From: Marinobacter sp. F3R11
GTDB taxonomy: Bacteria > Pseudomonadota > Gammaproteobacteria > Pseudomonadales > Oleiphilaceae
Reading direction: 5' to 3'
Assembly (NCBI RefSeq): GCF_003318275.1
Contig: NZ_QOCH01000015.1
Location: 469,608-533,607 of the forward strand
Length of the DNA: 64,000 bases
Shown: in pieces, positions 28,315 through 37,126 of the stretch
How the letters are laid out: each line of letters starts with the position of its first letter
Position numbering within the stretch: the first letter of the stretch is position 1
Notes under the pieces: generated by a model
The model's input: only the letters and a program-made list of their open reading frames with translations
What the model was told of the DNA's origin: nothing
The model's database searches: none
Program-made: the position numbers and the translations under genes

Positions 28315-30266
28315 TGAGTAGACTGTTTTTTACCCTGGCTTTCGCCATCGGCCTTGCAGCAGTGTGCTGGGTTGGCGCAGGCTTTATCGGATCCGACAGG
28401 CTGGCACTGGCCTTCACCGGCATTATTGCTGTGGTGTATTGCCTGGGCTTTGGTGAGCTGCTGAATTTCCGCCGGCAAACCCGCCAACTTGCAGACAAAG
28501 TTAACCAGCTACCCGGAGCCCATGATCAGATATCCTCCTGGCTGGACGCCCTGCCCCAGCCCATGCAGTTTCCTGTGCAGCGCCGAATTGAAGGCCATGC
28601 TGCAGGCCTGCCTGCGCCCCAGCTGACACCCTACCTGACCGGCCTGCTGGTAATGCTGGGCCTGCTGGGTACATTCGCCGGCATGATCGTAACCCTGGGC
28701 GGCGCAGCGTCGGCACTGGACAACAGCACCGAACTCAGCGCCATTCGCAGCGCTCTGGCCGCCCCCATCGCCGGGCTGAGCCTGGCATTTGGAACATCCA
28801 TAGCCGGTGTTGCCGCCTCGGCCATGCTGGGGCTGGCATCAACCCTGAGCCGCCGGGACCGGTTACAGGAATCCCGGACACTCGATGCGGTTCTGCGGGA
28901 AAAACTGCACCACCTGTCGGCCGACCATCAACGCCAGCAAGCTTTCCAGGCTCTCGAAAGCCAGGCCAAAGCTCTGCCGGAGATGGCATCAGCCATGGAG
29001 CGTATGACCGCACGAATGGAACAACTCGGTCAGCAACTGGAAGAATCCCTCACCCGCAATCAGCAGGAGTTCCACAGCACAGTCGGCAGCCATTACCAGA
29101 CTCTGGCCAACTCCGTCGCTCAATCACTGACCAAGGCACTGGATGACAGTTCCAGGCAGGCCGCCGAACGGGTAGAACCTATAGTCATCAATGCCATGGA
29201 ACTCCTGCAAAAAGAGGCACAGACAGTGCACCAGGCCTGGTCTGATGACACTCGTCAGCAGTTGGCTGAACTGACCTCCAGCTTTCAGGCAACCACCACT
29301 GAGGCCAGTGCGCGCTGGCAGCAGAACCTGTCTGAGCAGCAAAAAACCAGTGCTGCTTCTGCCCGAACGCTGCAGGAATGCACTGAGGCGCATCAGGCCA
29401 GGCTGCAGGAACACAGCGAGCAACACCACGCCAGACTGCAAGACCAGTCCCGGGAACTCATTGAAAGCCTGCAGCAGTCACTGACCGGGTATCAGGAACA
29501 CCTCCGGCGCAACAGCGCAGACCTGGTGAACAACCAGAAAACCGGCATCGATGAACTGCTGGCCACCATTGGCCAGCAACTGTCCGGGCTGCGGGATCAG
29601 GAAGCTGTGCGGGCCGATGCGGTTGCTACCCGCCTGGAGAGCCTGGAAGCCACAGCCGCGAAACATCTGGCGGAACTTGGCACGGCGCTGGAAACACCCA
29701 TGACCCGCCTGATTGAAACCGCGTCTGAAACCCCGAAAGCCGCCGCAGAGGTTATCCGCCAACTGCAAACAGAAATTGCCCGTAACAGTGAGCGGGAAAA
29801 CGAACTGCTGGAAGAACGCCAGCGGCTGGTTCAGGAGCTGGACAGCCTGCTGGAAAACCAGCGCAACAGCGCCGAAAGCCAGCAGAGTGCCGTTGATTCA
29901 CTCATCAGCGGCGCCAAGGAAACCCTCACTGACATCAGCGAGCGCTTCAACACACTGATTCAGGAACAAAGCCAGCAACTGGACAAGCTTGGGAACGACA
30001 TCACCGGCAGCAGCCAGGAAGTGGGCGCACTGAGCGATGCCTTCGCGCAAGCCATTGAACTGTTCAGCCAGTCCAACCAGCAGGTGGTCGCCAGCCTGGC
30101 GGATATCCAGAAAGCTCTGGACAAGGCCGGCAGCCGCCATGATGAACAACTGGCCTACTACGTTGCCCAGGCGCGGGAAATCATCGACCTGAGTGTCAGT
30201 TCCCAGCAGGATGTCATTGATGCCGCTGCAGCACTGCACCGGGCTGACACCAGCGAGGCCGGCTGA
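28311..30266 (+). CDS. DUF802 MotA/ExbB-like channel protein with long coiled-coil tail
   Basis: Inner-membrane protein of 651 residues. Four hydrophobic segments are at about 5-25, 31-50, 108-130 and 150-178. The third contains LGLLGTFAGMIVTLGGAA, close to the pore-helix motif of ExbB/TolQ/MotA proton channels, and the fourth APIAGLSLAFGTSIAGVAAS is likewise typical. Residues ~180-651 are a very long Gln/Glu-rich coiled coil facing the cytoplasm, with a DUF802-like repeat region. Beside it is a MotB/OmpA-like partner, so the pair should form an ion-driven stator. The long tail recalls ZorA of Zorya anti-phage systems, but the companion genes differ. Start and stop both overlap neighbours. 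Confidence 0.85.
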   Translation: MMSRLFFTLAFAIGLAAVCWVGAGFIGSDRLALAFTGIIAVVYCLGFGELLNFRRQTRQLADKVNQLPGAHDQISSWLDALPQPMQFPVQRRIEGHAAGLPAPQLTPYLTGLLVMLGLLGTFAGMIVTLGGAASALDNSTELSAIRSALAAPIAGLSLAFGTSIAGVAASAMLGLASTLSRRDRLQESRTLDAVLREKLHHLSADHQRQQAFQALESQAKALPEMASAMERMTARMEQLGQQLEESLTRNQQEFHSTVGSHYQTLANSVAQSLTKALDDSSRQAAERVEPIVINAMELLQKEAQTVHQAWSDDTRQQLAELTSSFQATTTEASARWQQNLSEQQKTSAASARTLQECTEAHQARLQEHSEQHHARLQDQSRELIESLQQSLTGYQEHLRRNSADLVNNQKTGIDELLATIGQQLSGLRDQEAVRADAVATRLESLEATAAKHLAELGTALETPMTRLIETASETPKAAAEVIRQLQTEIARNSERENELLEERQRLVQELDSLLENQRNSAESQQSAVDSLISGAKETLTDISERFNTLIQEQSQQLDKLGNDITGSSQEVGALSDAFAQAIELFSQSNQQVVASLADIQKALDKAGSRHDEQLAYYVAQAREIIDLSVSSQQDVIDAAAALHRADTSEAG

Positions 30267-30919
30267 TGGAACAGCTGGAAGGCGGCGAACAACAATCCGC
30301 ACCGGTCTGGGCCATATTCTCGGACCTGATGGCTGCGTTGGTGGGCATTCTGGCCCTGATGCTGGTATGGGTAATAGGCATTCAACTGGAACTCAGCCAG
30401 TCGCTGGACCAGGAAATTGAAAAACGGGAAGCCGAAGAGCAACGCCGGATGGCGCTGGAACAGGCTCTGGAAGACCCGCTTACCAAAGGGCTGGTGACCT
30501 TTCATGATGGCCGCATTGGTATCAGCGGCAACGTGCTGTTTGAGCTCAATTCCGACCAGCTCCAGGCCGAGGGTGAGGAAGTGCTGGAATCACTGGTCCC
30601 GCCCCTGCAAACCTATCTTGAACAGCACGATGAACTGCTCATGGTAAGCGGCTTTACCGATGACCTGCCCATGCACCCCGGCAGCCGTTATGGGGATAAC
30701 TTGGGGCTGTCAGCCCAGCGGGCGCTGACGGTTACCCGAACCCTCACCAGTCTGGGCCTGCCCAATGACCGCGTGTTTGCCGCTGCCTTCGGCCCACATC
30801 ACCCGGCCGTGCCCAATGTAGATTCTGAATCCCGCGCCCAGAACCGGCGGGTAGAAATCAGCACAGTGCCACGGGCGCCATCCACGACGGACGAACAAGA
30901 AGGCGGGGCCGGCAACTGA
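30266..30919 (+). CDS. MotB/OmpA-like peptidoglycan-binding stator partner
   Basis: A 217-residue protein with one N-terminal transmembrane helix (LMAALVGILALMLVWVIGIQ) preceded by Asp20 in AIFSDLMAAL, the position of the ion-carrying aspartate of MotB. A short coiled linker follows, then an OmpA-like domain: LFELNSDQLQAEGEEVL, VSGFTDDLP, NLGLSAQRALTV and QNRRVEIS, which includes the Asp and Arg that bind meso-diaminopimelate. It should anchor the complex to peptidoglycan and, with the upstream protein, form an ion channel. Overlaps with both neighbours by one to four bases indicate coupling. Confidence 0.9.
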   Translation: MEQLEGGEQQSAPVWAIFSDLMAALVGILALMLVWVIGIQLELSQSLDQEIEKREAEEQRRMALEQALEDPLTKGLVTFHDGRIGISGNVLFELNSDQLQAEGEEVLESLVPPLQTYLEQHDELLMVSGFTDDLPMHPGSRYGDNLGLSAQRALTVTRTLTSLGLPNDRVFAAAFGPHHPAVPNVDSESRAQNRRVEISTVPRAPSTTDEQEGGAGN

Positions 30920-31521
30920 TGACTGCGGATACAACCCTGCACTCAGCTCTGGAAGAACTCAGGCACTCCGGCGCCGACCGGTTTGACCCTGTCCGCTTCC
31001 GCTACCTGCAAGCCTGCGAACGACGGCTTCGCAGCAAAGCACTGCAACATGGCCCGCACTGGCAAAAACTGGAACAGGCAGTCTCCGAATACCAGGCCAG
31101 ACTCAAACCCTCAGAGCAACCTGAGCCTGCCCCTGCGCCCCGCGAACCTTCGCTTATGTCCACCCTGCTGGATGCTCTGAACCAGACAACAGAAGCACCC
31201 GCCACAACGCCCCGCTCAGCCCTTGAGCAGAGAATTTTCGGGGCAACAGAGGAACCCTCACCAGCATCAGGCACAGCCCCCCCCCAACCCCTGAAAGCCA
31301 TGGCCAGAGCCAAAGCAGACCAGAGCACTCACGCGCTGCAGGAGCGTATTCAACAGGCTATCGAAAGCACCCCGAAAGATGCCGGCCCCATGAATGCCCA
31401 CAGGCTGGTCAGCCGGGCTATTGCGGAGATGCAGAAACTGTCGCCGGAGTACCTGAACCATTTTGTGAACTACACGGATACGCTGATGGTATTGGAGAAG
31501 CTTGGGCGGAAGGGTGGTTAG
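30919..31521 (+). CDS. DUF2894-family protein, last gene of stator-like cassette
   Basis: Soluble 200-residue protein assigned to DUF2894 from its layout: an N-terminal helical part with FDPVRFRYLQACERRLRSKA, a Pro/Glu-rich middle (QPEPAPAPREPSLMSTLLDA), and a C-terminal region ending YTDTLMVLEKLGRKGG. No catalytic motif or membrane segment is visible. Its start overlaps the stop of the OmpA-like gene. A C9 tract lies inside the middle part. In other proteobacteria DUF3348, DUF802, OmpA and DUF2894 genes also travel together as far as I recall, but no function is established. Confidence 0.8.
   Translation: MTADTTLHSALEELRHSGADRFDPVRFRYLQACERRLRSKALQHGPHWQKLEQAVSEYQARLKPSEQPEPAPAPREPSLMSTLLDALNQTTEAPATTPRSALEQRIFGATEEPSPASGTAPPQPLKAMARAKADQSTHALQERIQQAIESTPKDAGPMNAHRLVSRAIAEMQKLSPEYLNHFVNYTDTLMVLEKLGRKGG
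31277..31285 (+). repeat. C9 homopolymer inside DUF2894 gene
   Basis: Nine consecutive C residues encode part of the proline-rich middle segment (GTAPPQP). A one-base slip would truncate the protein after about 120 residues, so the tract could switch the last gene of the cassette off. Confidence 0.9.
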
Positions 31522-31564
31522 GACTTACTCCACTGAGTTGCTGCGGCACCTTGGTCCATCTGTC

Positions 31565-31849
31565 TCACGTACCCGCTTTCATACTCCGGTATGCCTCACA
31601 GGTTTTATCTCGTTCACGAGCCAGGCGAGGATCGCTGTTCCCCATAGCTGCAACTGTAGCGGCATTACGCGCCTGACGCGCCACCTCCATACACAAAGCA
31701 TTGAACAACTGAGCAGCCTTCACTGTGCAAGGAGAAAACTCGCTGAGGTTATGCCGGTAATTCGCGCAGACACTCACCGGACGCAACCGCCAAAGCTGGT
31801 GCTGATAAGAGACCGTCGTTCCCTCATACTCAATGGTTACAGGAGTCAT
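31565..31849 (-). CDS. Small Cys-containing protein of unknown function
   Basis: A 94-residue reading frame starting MTPVTIEYEGTTVSYQHQLW. No family is recognised. It has four cysteines (VCANYRH, SPCTVKA, ALCMEVA, KTCEAYR) and a helical C-terminal half, but no signal peptide. Its start overlaps the 3' end of the helicase gene by 20 bases on the same strand, which suggests it is the last gene of that unit. The ribosome binding site is weak and codon use is not diagnostic, so it could be spurious. Confidence 0.5.
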   Translation of the reverse strand: MTPVTIEYEGTTVSYQHQLWRLRPVSVCANYRHNLSEFSPCTVKAAQLFNALCMEVARQARNAATVAAMGNSDPRLARERDKTCEAYRSMKAGT

Positions 31850-34637
31850 CTGAAGATTTCTGGTCTCTTCGAAATGATTCGATACTGTTGACTGAATCGT
31901 ATTGAGATAAGCTGAAATCGCGAGTAGTGCCGGTCACTGTACGCAAAAACTCTGTGATCTTTTGTTCAATATGGCTTTCGACCGTTTTCAGGCGAAGCAA
32001 AGGCAAGCCTCCTTTGTGGAGGATGCTATTTTTCAGGGCGTCCCATCGTTTCTGTTGCGGCTTATCGTGATCACCTCCGTCCACCTCAATGACCGCCAGA
32101 GGTTTTTTACCCACCTTGAAATAGAGCACAAAATCACAGCGGCTTCTGCCGTTCAGAAACCCGCGCTCTTTTGCTGTCAGAGTTTTATTTCCAAGTGACA
32201 CCAACTGATTCAGGGCTATCTGTGTATGAAAGGTTACCGCCTGATTGGCAGGCCGAGAAAGCCGTTCGCGCAGTATCTGGGCCACGATCTGTTCTGACTT
32301 AAATTGTGAATCGCTCGCTCTTAAAGAAGACCTCAACTTTTCCAGAGACTGATCATACTCGGCGTACAACAAATCAAAAGCCGACACCACTGGTGAACGA
32401 TGAACATTTGCTGTTTCATTCGAGTAATACTCAATATAGCGAATCAAGGCCGCAACAGGCCCGTTTTCAGCGCTGAACACCTCTTCACCGGTCACCAGAG
32501 TAAACTGTTTCTTTGCCCGGGATACTGCCACGTTAATCAGATGGGGGTCGTCCACAAACTTCAGATTTTTTTGGTTACTGGCTTTCTTGTCCAATACCGT
32601 TGAAAAGACAATCTCATCACACTCCCTGCCCTGGAACTTGTGGGTAGTATCCTTTATGAAACTGGCAGGAAGATGCGAGTGTGACAGTGCGATCTGCGCA
32701 TTGTATGGAGCAATAAATCCTCGCTTGGCCCCCTCATCCCACTGGCTGCTTTCGCCCCGTTCCAGCACGTGGAGCAACGAATCCAGCTCTCGCTGGTTTT
32801 TAAAGAGTCGAGCGTGATTTCCTTTGGCGGTTACGATCAGCTGCAAGGCATCTTCGCCCGTATCCAGGGTCATCGGAATAAGCTCGTTGTCATAAAACTG
32901 CTGATTACAAAACTGGATAATTCTGGGGTGGCACCGATAATGCTCCTTCAGAAGAGTCACCGGAATGGTTTCGCCAAAAACACTAAGGCAAGAGTCCAGT
33001 AGGCTGTATTTTTCGCAGTCATACCTTTCATCTGGCGCTGCTTTGCCAATCTTCGCGAAAATTGGGGGCAACTGTTTTCTGTCACCAACGATAACGAGGT
33101 TCCGGGCGCAACCCAGCGCCAGTATTCCCGGGATAATATCCTGCTGGGACGCTTCATCAATGATGACGTAATCAAGAACCGTTCCGGGCTTAAGCGAGTT
33201 AATGATGGAATGCGTACTGCTGCCGATAATTGGATAGCGCTTCAAAAACGCATCGATCCGGCCCCGGTAATCTTCCGAAGTGAAGCCGTCCTCAGACCAT
33301 TTTTGTTGTTGAAGCTGGTATTTCAGGTAGGTCATCGATGCATTGGTTACGCCCGCTAATAGCGCGTCGAAATCACCATTCTTCAAAGTCTCCTGACAGG
33401 AAGCCAGGTCAGCTTCCTTTTCCTGCAATGCCTTATCGTAGTAGCCCAGCTGCAAAGCAAGGATCATAGCGTTGCGCTTATCGGATGCGCTAAAAGGTTT
33501 GGTGCGCAAAATCCGGAAATTCAGCCACAGCTCTATTCTGGTCCTCAGGGTGATGGGCTTGTCATCAAGCATAGTCAGATAGGCCATCAAGTCCGTGATC
33601 TTTTGCTTGGATAACCGGTATTTTTCCAGGGGATCGGTTTTGAGTGAGTGCGGGTGAGATTCCAGACTTTCCTGCCGCCATTGCAATAGATATTTCCGCT
33701 CGATGTTGAGCTCATTTATTTGAGCTTGCAGTTTCGCTACTTCATTCCGTGCATGCAGAAACTGTTTCAAATGCTCTATCTGGTCCTCAATTTCTTGCAA
33801 TAGCGGCGCAGGCGGAGACTCACCTGTTGGAACCTTAGGTGAGTTGGCAAAGAAATTTTTACGATTCTCTCTGTTGCCGAGTTTGGCGACAAGAAAGTCC
33901 AACCCTTCTTCGCCGAGCTTCTCATAGACATTTTCAACGGCGGCATTATTGTTGGAAAGGATGGCAACGGTTTCGTTCCGTAGCAGAATGTTGGCAAGGA
34001 TATTCAATATCGTCTGGGTCTTTCCCGTGCCGGGAGGCCCCTCAATAACACTGACCTGTGAGGAGAAAGCGCCCGCCACGGCCTTTAGTTGGCTTTCATT
34101 GATGCCGAAAGGAAAAATAATGTTTTCTGAAGTTTCCCTTGGCCGACTATGCCCTGTGCAGTATGAATTCAATACAACCTCTGGATTTGCAGGCAAGGCT
34201 TTCAGTTGACGCAGCACATTGTCCGCAATCGCTGCATCTTCCTTGGGGTTCGCCTTCGCCCTTTCCAGCCTGGCCTCGGCCACAGAAACGAAGTAACGGA
34301 AGATGTCGCCATCTTTGAGCTCTGTTTTTTTAACAAGCCGGATGTTGTCCATATTCATAACGTAGGGTTTGGAATTCTCTGAATACTGGACAACTGCTTG
34401 CTTGTTACCATACACCACCACTTTATCCACGTGACCGAACACGCTACCGCTTTTCTTCACAAGGAGCGCGTCTTCCACCACCTCGGTGGGCGTGATATCG
34501 CATTCACTGAGAGGACGAGTGTAGGATTTTCCTGAGGGGAAAAAGCAGGTCAGCTCCAAGCCCTGGCGAGCATTCCGTATTCTCCAGTCGCTGATCTGCC
34601 CGGTCTTGTTCTGGCCGTTTACATGGATGGTGACCAT
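31830..34637 (-). CDS. SF1 DNA2/UPF1-like helicase with C-terminal DUF2726 nuclease-like domain
   Basis: Large (935-residue) nucleic-acid helicase. A ~100-residue N-terminal beta-rich region precedes the AAA core: Walker A GPPGTGKT at 200-207, a long helical insertion at about 280-450, Walker B VIIDEASQQDI, motif III VGDRKQLPPI, motif IV-V ending THKFQGRECDEIVFST and motif VI NVAVSRAKKQFTLVTG. This is the DNA2/NAM7/UPF1 pattern of superfamily 1B. The last ~130 residues have RCDFVLYFKVGKKPLAVIEV-type sequence, a PD-(D/E)XK-like DUF2726 domain. Base composition appears lower in GC than the neighbouring core genes. Such fusions occur in phage-defence islands; that role here is inference. The ATG follows GAGAGGACC. 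Confidence 0.9.
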   Translation of the reverse strand: MVTIHVNGQNKTGQISDWRIRNARQGLELTCFFPSGKSYTRPLSECDITPTEVVEDALLVKKSGSVFGHVDKVVVYGNKQAVVQYSENSKPYVMNMDNIRLVKKTELKDGDIFRYFVSVAEARLERAKANPKEDAAIADNVLRQLKALPANPEVVLNSYCTGHSRPRETSENIIFPFGINESQLKAVAGAFSSQVSVIEGPPGTGKTQTILNILANILLRNETVAILSNNNAAVENVYEKLGEEGLDFLVAKLGNRENRKNFFANSPKVPTGESPPAPLLQEIEDQIEHLKQFLHARNEVAKLQAQINELNIERKYLLQWRQESLESHPHSLKTDPLEKYRLSKQKITDLMAYLTMLDDKPITLRTRIELWLNFRILRTKPFSASDKRNAMILALQLGYYDKALQEKEADLASCQETLKNGDFDALLAGVTNASMTYLKYQLQQQKWSEDGFTSEDYRGRIDAFLKRYPIIGSSTHSIINSLKPGTVLDYVIIDEASQQDIIPGILALGCARNLVIVGDRKQLPPIFAKIGKAAPDERYDCEKYSLLDSCLSVFGETIPVTLLKEHYRCHPRIIQFCNQQFYDNELIPMTLDTGEDALQLIVTAKGNHARLFKNQRELDSLLHVLERGESSQWDEGAKRGFIAPYNAQIALSHSHLPASFIKDTTHKFQGRECDEIVFSTVLDKKASNQKNLKFVDDPHLINVAVSRAKKQFTLVTGEEVFSAENGPVAALIRYIEYYSNETANVHRSPVVSAFDLLYAEYDQSLEKLRSSLRASDSQFKSEQIVAQILRERLSRPANQAVTFHTQIALNQLVSLGNKTLTAKERGFLNGRSRCDFVLYFKVGKKPLAVIEVDGGDHDKPQQKRWDALKNSILHKGGLPLLRLKTVESHIEQKITEFLRTVTGTTRDFSLSQYDSVNSIESFRRDQKSSDDSCNH

Positions 34638-34682
34638 GGTCCTCTCGTTATTATTTGCGCTGACACCTTTCGGGATAGATAA

Positions 34683-35399
34683 TTATCCTGTTTTTTTCTT
34701 CCGGACATCCCTCACCAGATAGGAATTACCCGGGCCGCGCTTCAGCTCAAACAAGTCTATTGCCTTGATGAGACTGCTCAAATTTTTATAGCCGTAGTTT
34801 CTGGTATCAAACGAGGTTTTATTCGAAATATGCGACCCGACTGGCCCTAATGCTGCCCAGCCATCATCCTCTTCCGTCGCTTCAATTGCCTGACGAAGCA
34901 GATTAATCAGCTTGGTATCCGATTTTATATTTTTCGTTGGAGCTTCGTCTGTATCACTTTTCTCTGGCTTTTGATCCAGAAACAAGAACTTGGAACACGC
35001 GTTAACAAATGGCGCAGGAGTCTTCCGTTCGCCAAAGCCTAAAACCACCTTACCCTCAGCCAGCGCACGGGTGACCATTGGTGTGAAATCACAATCAGAC
35101 GACACAAAACACATCACGTCTATATCCTTTGTGTACATCACATCCATGGCATCAATCACAAGGGCTATATCCGATGCGTTCTTTCCTTTCGAGAGGTCAT
35201 ACTGCTGCACTGGCTGAATAGCATATTCATGCAGAAGATCCTCCCAGCCTTTCAGAGACGCTTTTTTCCAGTTTCCGTATGCTTTTCTGATGGTTACCAC
35301 ACCGTATTTCGCAACTTCACTGAGAACATCCTCGAACTTGCCCGCCGGAGCATTGTCCGCATCAATGAATAGCGCAATTTTCTGCTTTGACTCATCCAT
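34683..35399 (-). CDS. NYN-domain (LabA/DUF88) putative ribonuclease with OST-HTH
   Basis: A PIN-like NYN domain occupies residues ~8-135, with the acidic active-site set Asp13 and Asp15 (LFIDADNAP), Asp77 (NASDIALVIDAMD) and Asp102/Asp104 (VSSDCDFTPMV). A charged linker (EKSDTDEAPTKN) leads to a C-terminal OST-HTH/LOTUS-like RNA-binding domain (KLINLLRQAIEATEEDDGWA ... DTRNYGYKNLSSLIKAIDLF). Proteins of this build are predicted endoribonucleases. The gene lies 45 bases upstream of the helicase-nuclease gene in the same direction, so the two may act together. GGAGAAG is well placed before the ATG. Confidence 0.9.
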   Translation of the reverse strand: MDESKQKIALFIDADNAPAGKFEDVLSEVAKYGVVTIRKAYGNWKKASLKGWEDLLHEYAIQPVQQYDLSKGKNASDIALVIDAMDVMYTKDIDVMCFVSSDCDFTPMVTRALAEGKVVLGFGERKTPAPFVNACSKFLFLDQKPEKSDTDEAPTKNIKSDTKLINLLRQAIEATEEDDGWAALGPVGSHISNKTSFDTRNYGYKNLSSLIKAIDLFELKRGPGNSYLVRDVRKKKTG

Positions 35400-35553
35400 T
35401 TACATCTTCTCCTTTTTCTATAGCCTCAATGCTTGCGGCTCTACAAAAGCTGATGCCCGATAACCTCTTAACCCTGCCATAAAAATCAGGTGGGGCGCCT
35501 GGAATGGGTTAGACTTCAAACAACCTGTCGGACGACCCACTACAAGGAACAGA

Positions 35554-36081
35554 ATGAGTAAACCTGGCACCATCAGACCCGAAATCCGATACCTTCTTTA
35601 CTTCGCTGTTTTCTGGGTTGTGTTCCTCTCCGCTGCAACCTATTTACTCGGTAGCTGGGACTCCCACAAAACCAACCCCAACCAGCAACTGATCAGTCAC
35701 AGCCGCGGCGGCGTCACCGAAATCAAACTACAGGCAAACCGCCAGGGCCATTATCTGGCAAATGGCACCATCAACAACCAAAATGTGACCTTCATTCTGG
35801 ATACAGGCGCGACAACCGTGTCTGTCTCAGAACACATCGCCGAAAAAGCAGGCCTTGTCCGAATGCAGCCCAGCCTTGCACGTACTGCTGCGGGCACAGT
35901 ACGTGTCTGGAATACAACCATTCCAGAACTCCGCCTGGGCGATATCACATTCAATAATGTACCCGGCACCATCAGCCCGGACATGGACCCGGACATGGTC
36001 CTGCTGGGCATGAGTGTACTTGGACAGCTTAACTTCTCTCAACAATCGGGCGTTCTGACCCTGAGCCTGGGAACGCATTGA
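35554..36081 (+). CDS. Retropepsin-like aspartic protease (TIGR02281 type)
   Basis: A 175-residue clan AA protein: one N-terminal transmembrane helix (YLLYFAVFWVVFLSAATYLL) followed by a single retropepsin-like domain in the periplasm with the catalytic motif FILDTGATTVSVS and the second-half hydrophobic-Gly motif MVLLGMSVLGQL. Bacterial members act as homodimers by analogy with retroviral proteases, though substrates are unknown. AAGGAACAG precedes the ATG. It is divergent from the NYN gene and not obviously in an operon. Confidence 0.9.
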   Translation: MSKPGTIRPEIRYLLYFAVFWVVFLSAATYLLGSWDSHKTNPNQQLISHSRGGVTEIKLQANRQGHYLANGTINNQNVTFILDTGATTVSVSEHIAEKAGLVRMQPSLARTAAGTVRVWNTTIPELRLGDITFNNVPGTISPDMDPDMVLLGMSVLGQLNFSQQSGVLTLSLGTH

Positions 36082-36271
36082 GAATGATGGCGCTCACTAT
36101 CGTGACTAAGGCCGTCTGGCGGAGGCCTATCGGGGTCTTTGATATAAATTGATTTACCACCCCCCTGAGCACCGTATCGATCATATTTTTCACGCCTCAA
36201 ATATCTGGGGTATTCCTCATTGCCATTGAACGAGGCTCTAGAAAGCCCTCGAAATCTTTTCGACGGCGCTC

Positions 36272-37126
36272 CTACGAAAAATCCAAGTGTGCTTTCGATG
36301 ATGAGAGCCCCGGCCGCATGACGTGTGACCCAGCAACAACTGCAGCCGCTACAAGGATGTTGCCGATGAGCGTGAACGGGAAGATCTCCGGTGCCAGGCC
36401 CAGGAACTCGCCGGTGAAGTTCATCATGCCGTGGAACAGAAGCACCGCCAAAATGCTACGGTTCGTGCTGTTGTACACCCACACGATTAGCAGAGTTTGC
36501 AGGACTATGGAAGGCAGCCACCACCACAGCTCTGGGTTGAACGAGGTGTTCGCGTAGTAGCCCGGGAACCACACGAAAGGCGCGTGCCAGACAGCCCACG
36601 TGGCCCCGTTGATAAGACCGGCAACCACCGGGTTGAACCGCTCCTGAAGCTCGTCGAGCCAGTAGCCGCGAAGCCCGATCTCCTCGACGGCCGGAAAGAC
36701 GAACGAGAGCAGTAGCACGAACGCGAGGGCTTGAGGCGACAAGACCGCGTCCCAGGCGATTCCCAGGGGGCGGTCCGTGATGCCAAAGACGAGCGCTGCT
36801 CCCGCCATGAGCAAGTCGAAGACAAGCCAGAACAGAAGGATGACGGTGAGCCAGCGCACACTGATGCGGCGGATGTCGACGAGTCGAGAACCGATGTCTC
36901 TGAGGCGTCGCCTGCCGCCGGTGAGACCCGCCAGCACCACGCCTGCGATAAGCGGACTTGCTCCCCCAACAAGGAACAGGATGATCTTGGGGAAGGACCA
37001 CACCGACTCACCTGATGCAAAGATGGGAGACCAGAACAGGTATGCCCAGCCGAGGTATACGAGCGGGAAGCCAACCACTCCGACCTTGACGGCCAGCGCT
37101 CTGGCCCTCTCATACACCCTGGTCAA
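36272..37126 (-). CDS. CPBP-family intramembrane metalloprotease in integron cassette
   Basis: Membrane protein of 284 residues with seven to eight hydrophobic segments and the CPBP (CAAX-protease and bacteriocin-processing) motifs: EE plus R in AVEEIGLRGYWLDEL, His in GATWAVWHAPFVW, and His in VLLFHGMMNF. Relatives cleave prenylated or small membrane substrates; in bacteria they often give bacteriocin immunity. It begins with TTG behind GGGAGGATCGAGAC. A GTTAGAC cassette junction lies upstream, but no attC is seen after its stop, so the cassette seems truncated. The coding sequence is more GC-rich than the adjacent cassettes, suggesting separate origin. Confidence 0.88.
   Translation of the reverse strand: MTRVYERARALAVKVGVVGFPLVYLGWAYLFWSPIFASGESVWSFPKIILFLVGGASPLIAGVVLAGLTGGRRRLRDIGSRLVDIRRISVRWLTVILLFWLVFDLLMAGAALVFGITDRPLGIAWDAVLSPQALAFVLLLSFVFPAVEEIGLRGYWLDELQERFNPVVAGLINGATWAVWHAPFVWFPGYYANTSFNPELWWWLPSIVLQTLLIVWVYNSTNRSILAVLLFHGMMNFTGEFLGLAPEIFPFTLIGNILVAAAVVAGSHVMRPGLSSSKAHLDFS

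Noticed and set aside
27625..34637. A complete Zorya system made of the stator-like cassette and the helicase
   Set aside because: The MotA/MotB-like pair fits in outline, but no ZorC or ZorE is present, the helicase is SF1 rather than ZorD-like SF2, and it is on the opposite strand.
35508..35514. GTTAGAC as the missing attC R'' of the CPBP cassette
   Set aside because: It lies beyond another gene on the other strand and no matching R' or inner dyad follows at the right distance.
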